A stretch of DNA of 64,000 nt, from the NCBI GenBank assembly GCA_018136815.1, contig CM030932.1:267980-331979 (forward strand), read 5' to 3'. This document shows, one piece after another, positions 8,760-20,110 of the stretch. How positions within the stretch are numbered: position 1 is the stretch's first letter; each line of letters opens with the position of its first letter. The notes under the pieces were generated by a model that was not told the DNA's origin, did not search any database, and worked only from the letters and a program-made list of their open reading frames with translations. Position numbers and translations under genes: made by a program. The stretch comes from Isochrysis galbana (lineage: Eukaryota; Haptophyta; Isochrysidales; Isochrysidaceae).

Positions 8760-9800
8760 GGAAAAGACGGGGAAGGGGAAGGGGAGGGGGGGGGGGCGGG
8801 AGGGGGAGAGAAAGACTCCGTAGAAGTAGTAGACAGCCCCCCCCGCCCCGCCCCCGCCCCCGCCGCCGCGACGCTTCGAGAGGGCTCCACCATCGTCCTC
8901 TCTCTCTCTCTCTCTCTCTCGTCTCTCTCTCTCTCTCCCTCTCTCTCTCTCCCTCCCTCCCTCTCTCCCTCCCTCCCTCTCTCCCTCTTTCTCTGTCCTT
9001 CTCCCTCTCTTTCTTCTATGATTCCTTCCCCCCCCCTCCTCTCTCTCGTGTGTGGCCCGCCAAGAGAGAGCGGGGGGATCCCCCCCACCGCCGCCGCCGG
9101 GGGACTTCTTCTTCTCTTCTCCTCCTTCTCTCCGCGCTGCCCCCCTCCTCCTCCCCCCTCACCCCCCCCCCCCCACTCTTTCACCCGTTGGGGCACCTCA
9201 AGGCAACATCGAGGCCGACACAGAAGAGAGAAGAGAGGTATAATCGTAGGGGGGAGAGTAGGAGAATCGCTGCGGCGGCTCGCGAGGGAGGTTGAGGGAT
9301 TCTTCATAATAGGGAGAGATGAGGTGTGATATGTGTGAAGGGGAGAGGTGCGAGAAGAGCGGGAGAGGGGAAAGAAGAGAGGAGAGAGGGGGGGGAGGGC
9401 GAACCTGTAGAGAGATCTAGAAGAGAGGATCAGAGAGAGAGAGAGTTAGAGGGGAGAGAGAGAGAGAGAGAGGGTCTCTCCGAAGTTCCGCTGATGAGGC
9501 GGTGGTAGACGAAAAAAGAAGTGGAGAGAAACAAAGGACTCGGAGGGGGAAAAGAGGAGAGAGAGTGGAGAGGGGGGGAGAAACAGAAGAGAGTGGGCGG
9601 GCGAGGAAGAAGAAGAGAAGGGGGAGGGGGAGGGGGGGCGGCTTCTTCACTGGATGGCTGCTGGAGAGAGAAGAGAAGGGGGGGGGGGGGGGGGGTGCTG
9701 TCGTGGGGAGAGAAGACGACGACGGGGAGAGAGGGGAGGGTAGAGAGAGAGAGAGAGAGAGTGTCGGGCGAGGTGGGAGAGAGAGTGGCCGCGAGGAGAG
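8760..9800. repeat. Polypyrimidine then polypurine low-complexity block upstream of CDC37
   Basis: A CT-rich section (8890-9180, with CCCCC and CTCTCT runs) passes into GA-rich DNA (9320-9800) that ends about 10 bases before the CDC37 ATG. The Ser/Pro/Leu- and Arg/Glu-rich ORFs inside are repeat translations. Confidence 0.85.
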
Positions 9801-9810
9801 CAGAGAGGCG

Positions 9811-11439
9811 ATGCCGATCAACTACTCGAAGTGGGACAAGCTGGAGCTTTCGGACGATGAGGACAACTTCCACCCGAACATCGACAACAACCTGATGATC
9901 CGGCTCCAGCGTGAGAAGCGCGCCCAGCGAGAGAAGGAGGAGGAGGAGCGCAAGGCGGCGCTGCGCAAGGTGAAAAGAAGAGGGGGTGGGCGGGGAGAGG
10001 GGAGAGGGGGGTGGGGGGTTGGCTGGGGCGCGGGAAAGGGGGCAAGCTCCGAGGCCCGACGGCAGACGTACGCCCCGGTGCCGCGAGTCTCTCCGCAAGG
10101 AGAGGGCGCGTGAAGGAGCTCTGCGTGGAGCAAGCAGTGCCGCCGGCAGCGTACCCTGGACGCTCTGCCAGCCGGGCGGCGTTTGTGGTGAGCGCCACGC
10201 TTGGGACGCGCTCTCGCAGGAGGGAACACCTGAGGCGCTGGCCGAGATTGAGAAGATCGAGCGCATGGCGAAGCTGCATGTGGGCAACATCTGCCACGAC
10301 AAGTTCTCTTCCAAGCACGAGAAGACAAAGGCCTCCGCCTCAGCGGACGCGCCCAAGCCCAAGGTGTGCGCGCGCATCACACGTCAGCACGTTGTGCCAC
10401 AGGAAGCATCCACCACGTCGACTGCATCGCCGCTGCTCCTCGCAGGCTGACACCAAGATCAAGGTGGCGGCGACTGAGCCCGACACTTTTACCGAAGGCT
10501 ACGAGGAATTCATGGCCGCCAACCAGCACATTCTCACCGAGTACAGCGAAATCGACGAGGACGACGAGCGGTCAGAGCAGTACATTTTGGATCATACCCA
10601 GCTTCTCTCAGAGCACGCAACTGGTGCGCCGCCGCTGCGGTCACTGTCACTTTCATCACGCTGTCCCGCCACATCGATCTGCCTCGGCCTGCCAAAGTTC
10701 GCACTCAAGTCTGCCTGCGCCCGCCCCGACGCCGCCTCAGGCTACTACTTGCTGCACTGCATCAATCTTCAGGCGGAGGGCAAGGGAGCTAAGATGCGCA
10801 ACGTGGCGCGGCAGTACCTACTGCTCACCTATGTCTGCGACCTGGCCAAGAGTATGCCCGGCCGTGATGCGCGCGATGCCATCCGGCCGCTCTTCAAGAA
10901 GATGGTGCGCACACGAGTGCATTGGCGCGCGCCCTCGCCATCAAATGCGCAGTCCCCTCACCGCCCGACGCCTCGCCCATGCGTCGCAGAACTCTTCGGC
11001 GCAGGCACGGGAAGCCTTCGACGAGCACCTCGAGAAGTATATTGAGCACGTCAAGACGCGCGCTGAGGTGAAGAAGAAGGAAGACGCCGAGCGCAAGACA
11101 CGCGGGGAAGACGAGGAGTACGAGTACGTGCCGCTGCAAAAGGGCGAACAGCTCGGCCCCGGCGGACTCGACCCCGCAGAGGTGTTCGAGTCACTGCCGC
11201 GCGAGATGCAAGAAGCTTTCGGCGAGCGATCTGTAGAGGCGCTCAAGCGCGTAATCTCACAGATGCCTGAGGAGGAGGCGGCGTACCATATGAAGCGATG
11301 CGTTGACTCTGGGCTGTGGGATCCAGCGGGCGGAGCGGGAGGCAGCGGGGACGGTGACGAGGAAGAGCAAGAGCAAGAGCAAGAGCGTAAGCTCCCCGCC
11401 GAAGTAGACAACTCGCCTAGTGCCGAGGTGGACGACTGA
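9811..11439 (+). CDS. CDC37: CDC37 HSP90 co-chaperone
   Basis: CDC37 brings protein kinases to HSP90 in the cytosol. Exon 1 (9811-9969) gives MPINYSKWDKLELSDDEDNFHPNID, the diagnostic N-terminus (WDxxExSDDED-HPNID). Exon 2, with an uncertain start near 10100-10200, carries WDALSQEG and KLHVGNICHDKFSSKHEKT and ends at 10363 before GT. Exon 3 is 10446-10623 (YEEFMAANQHILTEY, the 'MANQHILTE' HSP90-binding signature). Exon 4 is 10741-10904 (YYLLHCINLQAEGKGAKM, then FKKM). Exon 5 starts at 10990 or 11005 and ends with TGA at 11439 (FDEHLEKYIEHV, an acidic and Gln-rich tail ending SAEVDD). Phases fit across introns 3 and 4. The Ser in SDDED is the usual CK2 site of the family. A GA-rich tract abuts the start codon. 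Confidence 0.9.
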
Positions 11440-12483
11440 GCGCTGCATCGTATATGCAGCATTGCAGCTACTTGATTTTTGACGCTTGCTTCTGGCTGTT
11501 GCATTGTGGCGACCACACTACAATACGTGTAGTCGTCCTACGCTTCGGTGGAAAAGTGGAAACAGGACGGGAGGCAGTCGAGCCACGTGACAGTCTGCGG
11601 ACCCTCCGCACCTCCCGGTATCCCATCATCCGTGTGGGCTACCTTGCGTGGCACCGGCCACCATTGTGATGATGCTTCCACACAAATATGGACGACTTTG
11701 ATGTGTGGACTAATATGGCTCTCTACTTGTCCATAGACAACCGCCGCATGCGCGCGGCAAGACTGCCCAAATGCGTTGCTCCTGCCAGCAAGCTGCGCGA
11801 GTAAGTGTAGGCTGTGCGGAGGCGAGTACGAATACGAGGGGATTCAGTGCAACCAATGAAAAGTCGCTACGGCATGCAACGACCAAGACAGAGAGGGGTA
11901 GGCCAAAATATCCGGATGTATTTCCTTGATATATTTGGGCAGATTTTCTGGAATAGATAGCTGGGGATGTTTGGGCGTATTTGGTGTTTGGGCCCCCCAA
12001 CGCAAACAGAAAATTTGCGCGGTGCGTGGGCGCGGGGTGAGAGGGCGAAGTGAGGGTGGCGCTACTATGAGTACGAGGTGAGACCAGTAGATATACTTAA
12101 TGCGTAATGAAATGAGAAATGATTCTTTGCTGTAGCTGTAATGAAAATAAAAACTTCTGCTGTGTCATCACCATCACGAAGACGCGGGACTTCTACCGTC
12201 CCCGTTGTGCACTTGTGACTTCTACTGCAGCCCCCGCCCGCCCCCTTCACCCTTCAAACCTAGCGCGAAACTTCTGGCGTTAGCCTCCAAGATGGGGGGG
12301 CGGGGAACTCTCTCCAGACTTCACAAGCCCTTGTGACTTCTACCGACTCCCTCCCTCCCCCCCCACTCCCCCCCCCCCCCCCCCCCCCCTGCGGCCGCCC
12401 CTCAAGGGTAGCACCTACACCAGATGGCCGGATGCACACGACGGCAGCCACCGGCGCATCAGCATTGCAGCGCCGTCTGACCG
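11440..12483. other. Intergenic between CDC37 and FabZ side; no gene
   Basis: CDC37 3' flank, then unique AT-richer DNA. From 12240 onward there is C-rich DNA with a run of about 30 C around 12365-12390. No supported coding region. Confidence 0.5.
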
Positions 12484-12795
12484 TCAGTCCCCGGTCTTGC
12501 TAGTTGCTAGTTGGGGGTTGGGGGACACACCCGCCGCCGCCGCCAGCAGCAGACGCACCACACCCACGTTGTTGCTCGCCACCGCGCGCTGCAGCGGGTG
12601 CAGCTCGTGATCCCAATTCTCAAGAGCGCGCATGTGCATGTGCGCTCGAGCAGCTGCAGCTGGCCCCGCCGGCAGCGGCCACGCCCTACACCGCGGCAAA
12701 GCCCTAGCTAGTGGGCCGCCCTCGGCAGGAGGCCCCGAGGAGAGGAGAGTCGCGCCAGCGCCCTCCATCGCGACCAACTGTCAAGTTTGTTTGTA
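12484..12795 (-). mobile_element. LINE-type 5'-end fragment; ankyrin-like peptide in frame
   Basis: Minus-strand start GGTCGCGATGGAGGGCGCTGG gives MVAMEGAGATLLSSGPPAEGG, similar to the frame starts at 46601 and 34751, preceded by a short imperfect palindrome (AACT-TGAC-AGTT). Further along, the same frame reads HPLQRAVASNNVGVVRLLLAAA, which resembles one ankyrin repeat. That may be a captured or chance exon. Confidence 0.4.
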
Positions 12796-12855
12796 GTCGC
12801 AACGGCAACGGTCCCTACGACTCACTAAACCTAAACACTCCCTCACAGATCTCAG

Positions 12856-12874
12856 TTTTGGAACGGAGGTAGTA
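12856..12874 (+). repeat. Stowaway-like terminal sequence, copy 1
   Basis: TTTTGGAACGGAGGTAGTA, identical at 34804-34822 and 37623-37641. It resembles the plant Stowaway MITE terminus CTCCCTCCGTTCCAAAA in complement, next to a TA. No partner end found. Confidence 0.5.
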
Positions 12875-13280
12875 GTTTTGTGTACATCCTTCTCTCAATA
12901 AATAACAGAAACAGGCTATGCGTCAGTAGGCCATCCCTTAGGATTTATCATCACACCGTCGGCTCCAATATCGGAGGTGTTCATAAAAGGGGAAGGGAGT
13001 CGCGCGGTACACGCAGCCATTAGGAGCAAGCTGCCGACACTGCCTGCCACGGGAGCAATGCATGCTTCTGCACGCCGGATGTCAGCGGTGTCCGTGCTCA
13101 CACAAGCTGCCACCTTCCAAGGAGGATGTTCATCTGCTGAAGGTGACGGCCGACACCAGCTCCGCTCTCCGCATCGTCCATCGGGTGTGGCCTCTTACCA
13201 TAGCAACATACTTTCCGCCTTGAAGAGTGGATGACGCATGTGCAGCGAGACGATGCGTACCGCCATGAAAAGCCGTATGC

Positions 13281-14743
13281 TTACTTGACCATTGCGAACT
13301 GGAAGTCTCCTTCGACAACCTTCTGGCCGTCGACATATGCGACACCCTTCATCTTGACAAGGCCAAACTTGGCTTTGAAGGCAGTGAGCTCCATCTCCAT
13401 CACAAGGGTGTCGCCTGGAACCACCGGTCGGCGCCACTTGACGTTGTTGACGCCTGCGAAGAAGAAGTCACCCTTGCCATCGGTGATGGGCTCTTGCAGA
13501 GCAACAATGCCACCAACCTGAGCCATTGCCTCTACCTAGGAATGAGTCGCACGCGTCGGGGGGGGGGGTCAGTTGGTGGACATCGTCACATCGGGGCTGC
13601 ATGCGCCTCTTGGCTAAGCTCGAGGTGCTCCGCGTGAATGCCCGCCACCTCCGGGGTTCGAGTGATGCCCACTCTGGCGCCCAACGCAAGGGTACCTGCA
13701 GCACGCCTGGCATAATAGGGCGATTGGGGAAGTGTCCATTGAAGAACTCCTCATTGGAAGTGACCTTCTTGATGCCAACAGCGCGCTTGCCCGCTTCAAA
13801 CTCGATCACCTTGTCGACCAACAGGAAGGGATAACGGTGCGGTAGGATCTCCTTGACGCGGTTGATCTCGAAGACAGCCTCAGGCTGCAAGGCGAGCAAG
13901 GCGAGGAATGCATTGGCGTGCGTCAAACGGGAAGAGGGGTCGACAAGGCGAACGGTCCCAGCCATCGAGGGCCACAACCTTGGCTGCCTCAAGCTGCTGT
14001 CATGCATCGCTCTATCGACTCCTCGCCCGCTGCTCTCTCCACTCCTCTCCAAGCCTCAAGCTCTCGTACACTACCGTCATCGATTCCATCTGCTCCTGGC
14101 CGCAACTCGCTGACTTGCGTATTTTGGCCCAATCTTCACACTCTGTGCATGGCACCCTCTACAACCCTCAACACATATCACCACTTGCTCCTCTCGCCTT
14201 CGTCGACCTTCAATCCTCGCTCGCCCTCTGCCCTCCTTGCTGACGTTCTCATGTTAAGTAACCTGCTCTCCCTGCACCGCTTGCGCGCTCCCCGTGGCTC
14301 TCTATCGTCCCGCCCTCTTTCCTGCCGCATCCCCGCCCAACCTGCTCCTGAACTCCCTGAGCCCAAGGCTCCGCAGGTAAACCGTTTCCGCCCCTCCTTC
14401 CTCCACCTGCCACGTGCCCCTCCCGCCATCCTCGCCCCCATCTGGCCCCCATGGCCCTCCACGCCCTCTCTGTCTTCCCTCCCCCTCCCCTTCCCCCTCT
14501 CCTTCTCCCTCCCTCGCCCTGGCCGCCACCGCATTCTCCGCCTCTGCCTGCCCTTGCTATCTCTCGCTCTCCCCTTCTGCTCACCTCAGCAAAGGCCTTG
14601 GACCAGACGGCGGCTCCGCTCCACTCGGAGGTCTCCTCTGTCGGCTCGGCGAGCGCGGCGCGCGGTGCAGTCACGCGCAGTGGCGCGCCCACTGGCCGAA
14701 GCGCGGGAGCGAGCGAGGCGCAGGCGATGAGTGTGGCGAGCAT
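13281..14743 (-). CDS. fabZ: Plastid 3-hydroxyacyl-ACP dehydratase FabZ
   Basis: FabZ dehydrates 3-hydroxyacyl-ACP in plastid type II fatty-acid synthesis. Three minus-strand exons join in phase: 14743-14585 (53 codons), 13884-13696 (63) and 13535-13281 (84 plus stop), about 200 residues. Exon 1 is a leader ([17 protein letters not shown], then [12 protein letters not shown]) consistent with a signal peptide plus transit peptide. The hot-dog domain reads [33 protein letters not shown], then VEAMAQVGG. The catalytic pair is His about 104 (GHFPN) and Glu about 118 (VEAMAQ), with the 14-residue spacing of bacterial FabZ. Introns are GT-AG (14584 to 13885; 13695 to 13536). A small extra exon in the 700-bp first intron cannot be excluded. 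A (CTCT)/(GA) tract lies just upstream. Confidence 0.88.
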
Positions 14744-14896
14744 CTCTCTCTCTCTCCGCCGCCGCCGCCGCCGCACGCACCCTCGCCTCGCCCGCCAACC
14801 ACCATTTAAGTGAATCAAATCATCTAGTTGAAGAAGAATTTGGGTGGGGAGGCTCGAGCGGACCTCGCGCGCCGGCAGACGAGAGAGAGAGAGAGA

Positions 14897-14937
<41 letters not shown>

Positions 14938-15060
14938 AGAGAAGGAGAGAAGGAGAGAAGGAGAGAAGGAGAGAAGGAGAGACGGAGAGACGGAGAGAGA
15001 GAGAGAAGGAGAGAGAGAGAGAGAGAGAGAAGGAGAGAGAGAGCGCGCGAGATCGCGAGG
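14744..15060. repeat. GA microsatellite upstream of FabZ
   Basis: CT and GCC repeats next to the FabZ ATG, then GAGAGA, GAAGGAGA and GACGGAGA units at 14880-15045. Arg/Glu-rich ORFs here are artefacts. Confidence 0.85.
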
Positions 15061-15074
15061 GGACGCGACGGAGC

Positions 15075-15180
15075 CCACCTCTTTAAGCTTAGATATATTT
15101 AAGCTTAGATCGCCGTGGGGGCCTCTCTCGCACATCTCTTTACGCTTAGATCCCCGAGGGGCCTCTCTCTTAGGGCAGGC
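15075..15180. repeat. Short direct repeats TTTAAGCTTAGAT
   Basis: Three spaced copies of TTTAAGCTTAGAT or TTTACGCTTAGAT with a repeated GAGGGGCCTCTCTC-like block between them. Function unknown. Confidence 0.5.
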
Positions 15181-15450
15181 GCGGCGGAGGAGACGACCTC
15201 GGAGACGCTGACGGGCTTGGAAGAGGAAGGCGGGCAGGCGCAGGCGGGCTTGAGCGAGGGCGAGGACGGCGGCGAGAGCGACTATCGAGCGAGCGAGCGA
15301 GCGGCGCTAGAGCGCGAGGGTGCGAGGGTGTAGTGAGGGGAGAGGGGAGGGCTGCTGTGAGCTGTGATGGCAGGGGCCGGCGTGACGAATTGTGATGGCC
15401 AATAGGGCCTGAGGGCAATGAGGAAGGTGGCAAGCCGGCGGCAGGCGCGG
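15180..15450 (-). repeat. Retroelement 5' region, inverted relative to 31540-31790
   Basis: The complement of this stretch matches 31540-31790 (shared GCTCAAGCCCGCCTGCCCGCC, GCCGCCGGCTTGCCACCTTC, CCTCATTGCCCTCAGGCCC). Both encode a Ser/Pro-rich start resembling an ORF1 N-terminus. Here it abuts the 3' end of the inverted LINE copy that follows. Confidence 0.6.
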
Positions 15451-15465
15451 CGAGGGAGGCCACTT

Positions 15466-16068
15466 CAGAAAAAAAAAATCTTCTTAAAATTCCCCGCTAC
15501 GCGTGCGGCGTGAGGCAGTGTGCTAGTGTACCTCCCTACTACCCAACCTTAACCCCTGACAACCCCCTCCCCCTTTCCCAGTTCCCTCTTTATCGGAGAA
15601 GCTGGTTCCGGGGAGGCCGCGCGCGCTGCTTCGGCCGGGAGTTGGAGAGAAGGGGGCTGGAGACTGTGATTCGTCCTTTATGCTAGTGTTAATTCGGGTT
15701 GCCTTCCATTGTATATCGTGGGATCCTCATTGATATCCCCTGCGGTTTCTTCTAAGACGCGGTATTAAGTGCCTTAGGTGATGTTACGGATGTCTAGACC
15801 TCTCGCCGCCTGCAGGAGGTCTTCCGATGTTCCTAGATTGAACTCCTTGTCCACCGTGTAGAGCGGACTTATCATTTTCTTAATTAATGTGTTTGTTGCT
15901 CGGGGCGTGTAGCCCCATATTCTCTCGTTGTTTTTTCAGCCTCTGAAAGAACCCGACTTTCGCCGTTACTAATAGGTGGTATCTCGCAAGGATCGCTCTT
16001 AAGATCGACCTAACGGACCTGCCGTCCGCGTTGCCATATTGGATGTTATAGAAGTCGGTTAGGATATA
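15466..16068 (-). mobile_element. LINE 3' end, minus-strand copy of a head-to-head pair
   Basis: Reading leftward from 16068, it contains the LINE ORF C-terminus homologous to about 6830-7133 (the complement encodes GNADGRSVRSILRAILARYH-like sequence), then the shared 3' UTR, ending in TTTTAAGAAGA plus T run at 15466-15475. The frame has diverged and is not intact. Confidence 0.8.
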
Positions 16069-16547
16069 CGCTTAAAAAACAAAGAGAGAATATGGGGTTA
16101 CACGCCCCGAGCAACAAACACATTAAGAAAATGATAAGCCCGCTGTACACGGACACGGTAGACAAGGATTTCAACATAGAAACGTCGGTGGACCTCTTGC
16201 AAGCGGCAAGGGGTCTGGACCTACGACACATCACCTAGAGTAGCTAAACCCCTAGGTCGGAATCACAGCGGTTATCAAAGAGGAGCCTAAACTACTTAAG
16301 GGAGAATAACCCGAGCCAACACCGAAATCAAAGGACGAACCACGGTCTCCCGCCCCCTTCTCTCCAACTCCCGGCCGAAGCAGCGCGCGCGGCCTCCCCG
16401 GAACCAGCTTCTCCGCTAAGAAGGGAACTGGGAAAGGGGGAGGGGGTTGTTAGGGGTTAAGGTTGGGTAGTAGGGAGGTACACTAGCACACTGCCTCACG
16501 CCGCACACGTAGCGGGGATTTTTAAGAAGATTTTTTTTAAGGGGGAG
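16069..16547 (+). mobile_element. LINE 3' end, plus-strand copy of a head-to-head pair
   Basis: It starts abruptly inside the ORF (equivalent to about 6970) with KKQRENMGLHAPSNKHIKKM-like coding, ends the frame at TAG near 16240, then carries the same 3' UTR and terminal AAGAAGATTTTTTTT. With the preceding feature it forms an inverted repeat whose 5' sides meet at about 16068. Confidence 0.8.
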
Positions 16548-16825
16548 ATGCGAAGAGATTGCAAATTAAACCTGATTGCAATCACTGAAGTAGATAGAGA
16601 AGCGCGGGGAAGATAGCGAATTAAACCTATTTGCGAGGTGCCTAGGAGGAAGAAGGGTGGGGAAACTTCCCTTCTCTTCGAGAGAAAGAGAGAGGGCGCT
16701 CCACAACTCAAGATCCTATGCGTCCAAGCGAAGCTTTTGACCGAGAACGAGAACGAGAGAATTATAACGATAATACCGAACGACGAAGAGAAGCCTTACG
16801 AGTGTCGACTCGCGAATGCGACACG
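16548..16825 (+). repeat. Dispersed repeat family B, copy 2
   Basis: It begins directly after the LINE T run with AAGGGGGAGATGCGAAGAG and ends GACTCGCGAATGCGACAC. It includes the AACTTCCCTTCTCTTCGAGA fold and the GAGAACGAGAACGAGAG block. It shows the family's probable 5' boundary most clearly. Confidence 0.75.
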
Positions 16826-16973
16826 GCGAGGGAAGGAGAGATGGTAGGGTATGAGTGTTAGACGAGAAGGAGAACGAGACGACGAACGAGAGCGAAAGAG
16901 CGAAAGCGAGAGCGCGACGAATGACGGTCAATGACGTCAGGACGACGGGCACAGGCACAGACACCCAGGAAAC

Positions 16974-17085
16974 ACTCCGGTGACGGTGATTGAACGCTTT
17001 TCCATCTATGGGGGTGATGGTGATTGAACGCTTTTCCGCATCTATCTGGGGGTGGCGATGGTGATTGAACTCTTCTCGCTTCTCG
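16974..17085. repeat. Tandem repeat, about 40 bp x 3
   Basis: Three imperfect units of GTGATTGAACGCTTTTCC followed by (GC)ATCTAT and GGGGGTG. The preceding 16850-16960 is (GAACGA/GAGCGA)-rich and resembles the complement of 31460-31550. Confidence 0.7.
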
Positions 17086-17264
17086 CCTGAGCACGAGGGG
17101 AAGAGCCGCAAGCCGCAAGGAAAGAGGAGGGAGTGGGGAAGTAAGCAAGTAAGCGGGCGTGGCTGCGACCTACTTGTGCAGGGCCACGTGCGTGGCGAGA
17201 ATATTAAGAAATTTGTTTAATCTAACGGGGCGGAGCTCTCTGGATGGGGTGAGAGGACGCGCCC

Positions 17265-18000
17265 TTGGCGATGCTAACATTGTTTGTCGAGCCCACCCAT
17301 ACCCGAAACAGAGAATATCGCTGCGACACATGTACAAGAACAGCTACTGCGGACCCGGCCGCGCTCACGCCGCGTGATCCCGGCTCGCCTGATGTGAGCA
17401 CGAACGATCGCCATTACGAGCAAATAGCAAGTACAAGTAGTGACTCTCAAAGAGCAAAGAAAGGTTGCGTGCGTTCCACCTCACGCTCACCTCGCATGCC
17501 TAAGCTCCTGGACACTGTCGCAAACGTACCCGACGCCGAGCAAAGCGACGTGCTGGGCAATCCATACAATGGGCAGTTCGTGGAGCAGTTGTCGCGCGTA
17601 CCCGAAGGGGTACCCAGACACCAAGGGCCGGAGGAAATGCGGCGCACGTCTCGTGGGAGGACCGCTCGGCAAGCTGGCGTGGGGCCTACGGCACTGGCCC
17701 ACGAGGTGTTCGCAACCCGAGGCAGTCGACTATCTGACGATGGACGGGTCGCCATACTTGCTGGTGAAGGAATTGCGCAGCGAGGGCGGCGCGGTGCCCA
17801 ACAGCGTGTACGATGCCGAGGACGGCCGAATGCACGGCAAGCACCTGCAAGGAGGGGACGCGACGACGTAAGAGTGGGTTCGGCTCACCCGTGGGTTGGC
17901 ATCACGTCGATAGGTAGATGTGAGAAGATAGAAGATCGCGTGCAAGCGTGTGGAGTGAGGTACAGAGTGATCGCACCGTGCGCAGACGCTCAGCAGCGAA
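17265..18000 (+). other. Unrecognised open frames running into an assembly gap
   Basis: Two overlapping plus frames (17265 to the gap; 17440-17871). The 17440 frame has GYPDTKGRRKCGARLVGGPL, then WGLRHWP, and looks protein-like at 17590-17870, but I recognise no family. It could be an exon of a gene continuing across the N run at 18001. Confidence 0.3.
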
Positions 18001-18100
18001 NNNNNNNNNNNNNNNNNNNNNNNNNNNNNNNNNNNNNNNNNNNNNNNNNNNNNNNNNNNNNNNNNNNNNNNNNNNNNNNNNNNNNNNNNNNNNNNNNNNN
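18001..18100. other. Assembly gap (100 N)
   Basis: A run of exactly 100 N; the true length is unknown. Confidence 0.99.
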
Positions 18101-18809
18101 TTCTCGCAAGGTCGAGGCGTTCGAGCTCTAGTCGAGCGACCTGGTGGCAGCAAGGGAAGCTGCATATGAGTAGTCCACAGACGAGGCGTGGACACACGAG
18201 CGGCAAGTGGGCGCATTTCGTAATGCTGGACTACACCGCCGCGCTGCGAGAGCGCATGCCTCCCACCTGCCCGTCACCGCCCTTGGAATGGCACCGAAGC
18301 AGATAGAATGCGAGCCAAGCGAGGAGAATGCGCAGCCCTTCAAAGGCGGCGGAGGTGGGCGAGCTAGTTGTCGTATCATAACATGGGTGCTCCTGTGGCG
18401 GTGGGCGCCGCGCGTGAAGGCGCAGCCAAGACGGCCTTCGACATCGCGGCCTTGCGGTGTGGCAATGCCTCACTTCCGCTTGAACCCAGATGGCGCATAC
18501 TTAGGGCTCACACATCCGGGGCACGCAATCTATGAAACGAGGTTCGTCGGGGCACGCGTGGAAGCCTCACCGAGCCCACGTCGAGGAGCGTGCAGTCGAA
18601 GTAAGCGAAAAGAGTTTGCACGGCGGGGATTAAACCAAAGGCTACAAAGTGGCACAATTTGTTGAATATGATAAAGGTCACGAGCTGCGAGCGATGGTCG
18701 GGGACGGGGCATGAGCTGGCCATGTGTATGCACCAAGCTGCTAGCGAGTCGCAGTGCTGCTTGGAGGCGTCTCCCTGACAAATGAGTGCCCCTACTCGCA
18801 CTGGGGGCT

Positions 18810-20110
18810 GGCTCTAATCGTCGACCCGATGCGCGCCATGTGGGAACCCGCACGCGGGCGCGGAGTAGCGGAGAGTATGCCAGCAGCTGTCATGGCGAGC
18901 TGAGAGCAACACCTGCGCCTCGTCGCTCTTGTCGATGATGATGAAGTAGAGCAGCAGGGCCCAGTTACAAGTCTCGCCGGCCGAGGTGAGGTTGAGCACC
19001 ATCCACGCCCAGATGACGATGTCGGGAGGTGAGCGCTCCGCGGGGAAGAGAAGGTAGCGCAAGCGCGCTCGAAAATAAGTAAATGGCTGAGGCCAGGTGC
19101 ACCGGCCATGACACCAGGGGAAGAGAGGCGGAGGCGACGCTGCCCAGTGGCGCAATCTGAGCGTGCGAAAAAATGTAGACTCGTTGTCGAGGATCTGCAG
19201 TGAACCTGGTATGGCAGCACAGGGTGTGGGGCTTGATTGATGGGAGGGTGGATGTGGAGGGATGAAGGTGGGTATAGGGTAAAGGCAGTGGTCTCATTGT
19301 TATGGCGACAACTCCGAGAACGCATGCTGCTAGCCCAAACACCCACCTGCTAAGTCCCACTTGAGCTGATCCCGGATATCAGGCCACACCAACGCAAAAT
19401 TACGTTCAATGGCGCGGTGTGTCGACGCGGGAGCATCTGGGTCCTGCGGGGTCGCGAGGCAGTGGTGATGCGGACGGGAGCAGCATGCGGGTAGGCTTGC
19501 AGGCAAAGAGGCGCCATTGAGCGAGCCTTATTGGCACGCGACTGAGAGAGCCACCGAACGCATCATTCGGGCAAGGTTCCTGTAATGCGAATCCCCGCTT
19601 GGTGCCCACAGGGAAGAGATCGGCGAGATTCGCCACCACCAGAGCCAGCGCAGCTTCACCTTGAGCACACCAAGCAGAAAGTCGCCAAAGAATTGGACAA
19701 GCTGGTCCGATTGCTCGTCCACAAACTCGTTGAACATCTTGGCCGCAAGGTCGTTGCCCCTGCCCATGGCCATACTTCCTTCCATCCGGTCGGCACGCTG
19801 TGCCTCACTGAGTTGGTAGAGTAGCGATACCTTGCCCGCATCCTGGGCAGAGCGGTGGTCCTGGTCGAGTCCATGGTACTGTAGCGCCTCAAGGTCACGC
19901 AGCCGTCGGCGTCGCTTGCCGAGCAGCAATAGCACAGGTGCGAGAAGCCAGCGCAACACCTGCAAAAGGGTCGACCGGGCGTCTAGATGAGCCAGCGGTC
20001 GTGCGCCGCTTACGAGCAACAGACGAAGTACTGAGGGAACGCGTAGGCAAGTGTCGGTGGGATCGTGTGTGAGAAGGCTGACGTGGGAGGATGACTTCTC
20101 TACGCAGCAT
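18810..20110 (-). CDS. Unrecognised, probably multi-exon membrane-associated protein
   Basis: Two minus-strand stretches look like real exons. About 19985-19620 reads LLQVLRWLLAPVLLLLGKRRRR (hydrophobic stretch followed by a basic cluster), then a polar helical region (GKVSLLYQLSEAQRADRM) and MFNEFVDEQSDQLVQFFGDFL. About 19060-18815 reads DIVIWAWMVLNLTSAGETCN, then WALLLYFIIIDKSDEAQVLL and a stop at 18814. Hydrophobic segments suggest one to three membrane helices. I could not fix the start or the splice sites, and I recognise no family. Boundaries are approximate. Confidence 0.3.

Noticed and set aside
8357..9329. Several 200-316-residue ORFs in the CDC37 upstream block
   Set aside because: Low-complexity Ser/Pro/Arg/Glu composition from CT/GA tracts.
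17265..18206. ORFs containing X runs as genes
   Set aside because: They depend on reading through 100 N of unknown true length.
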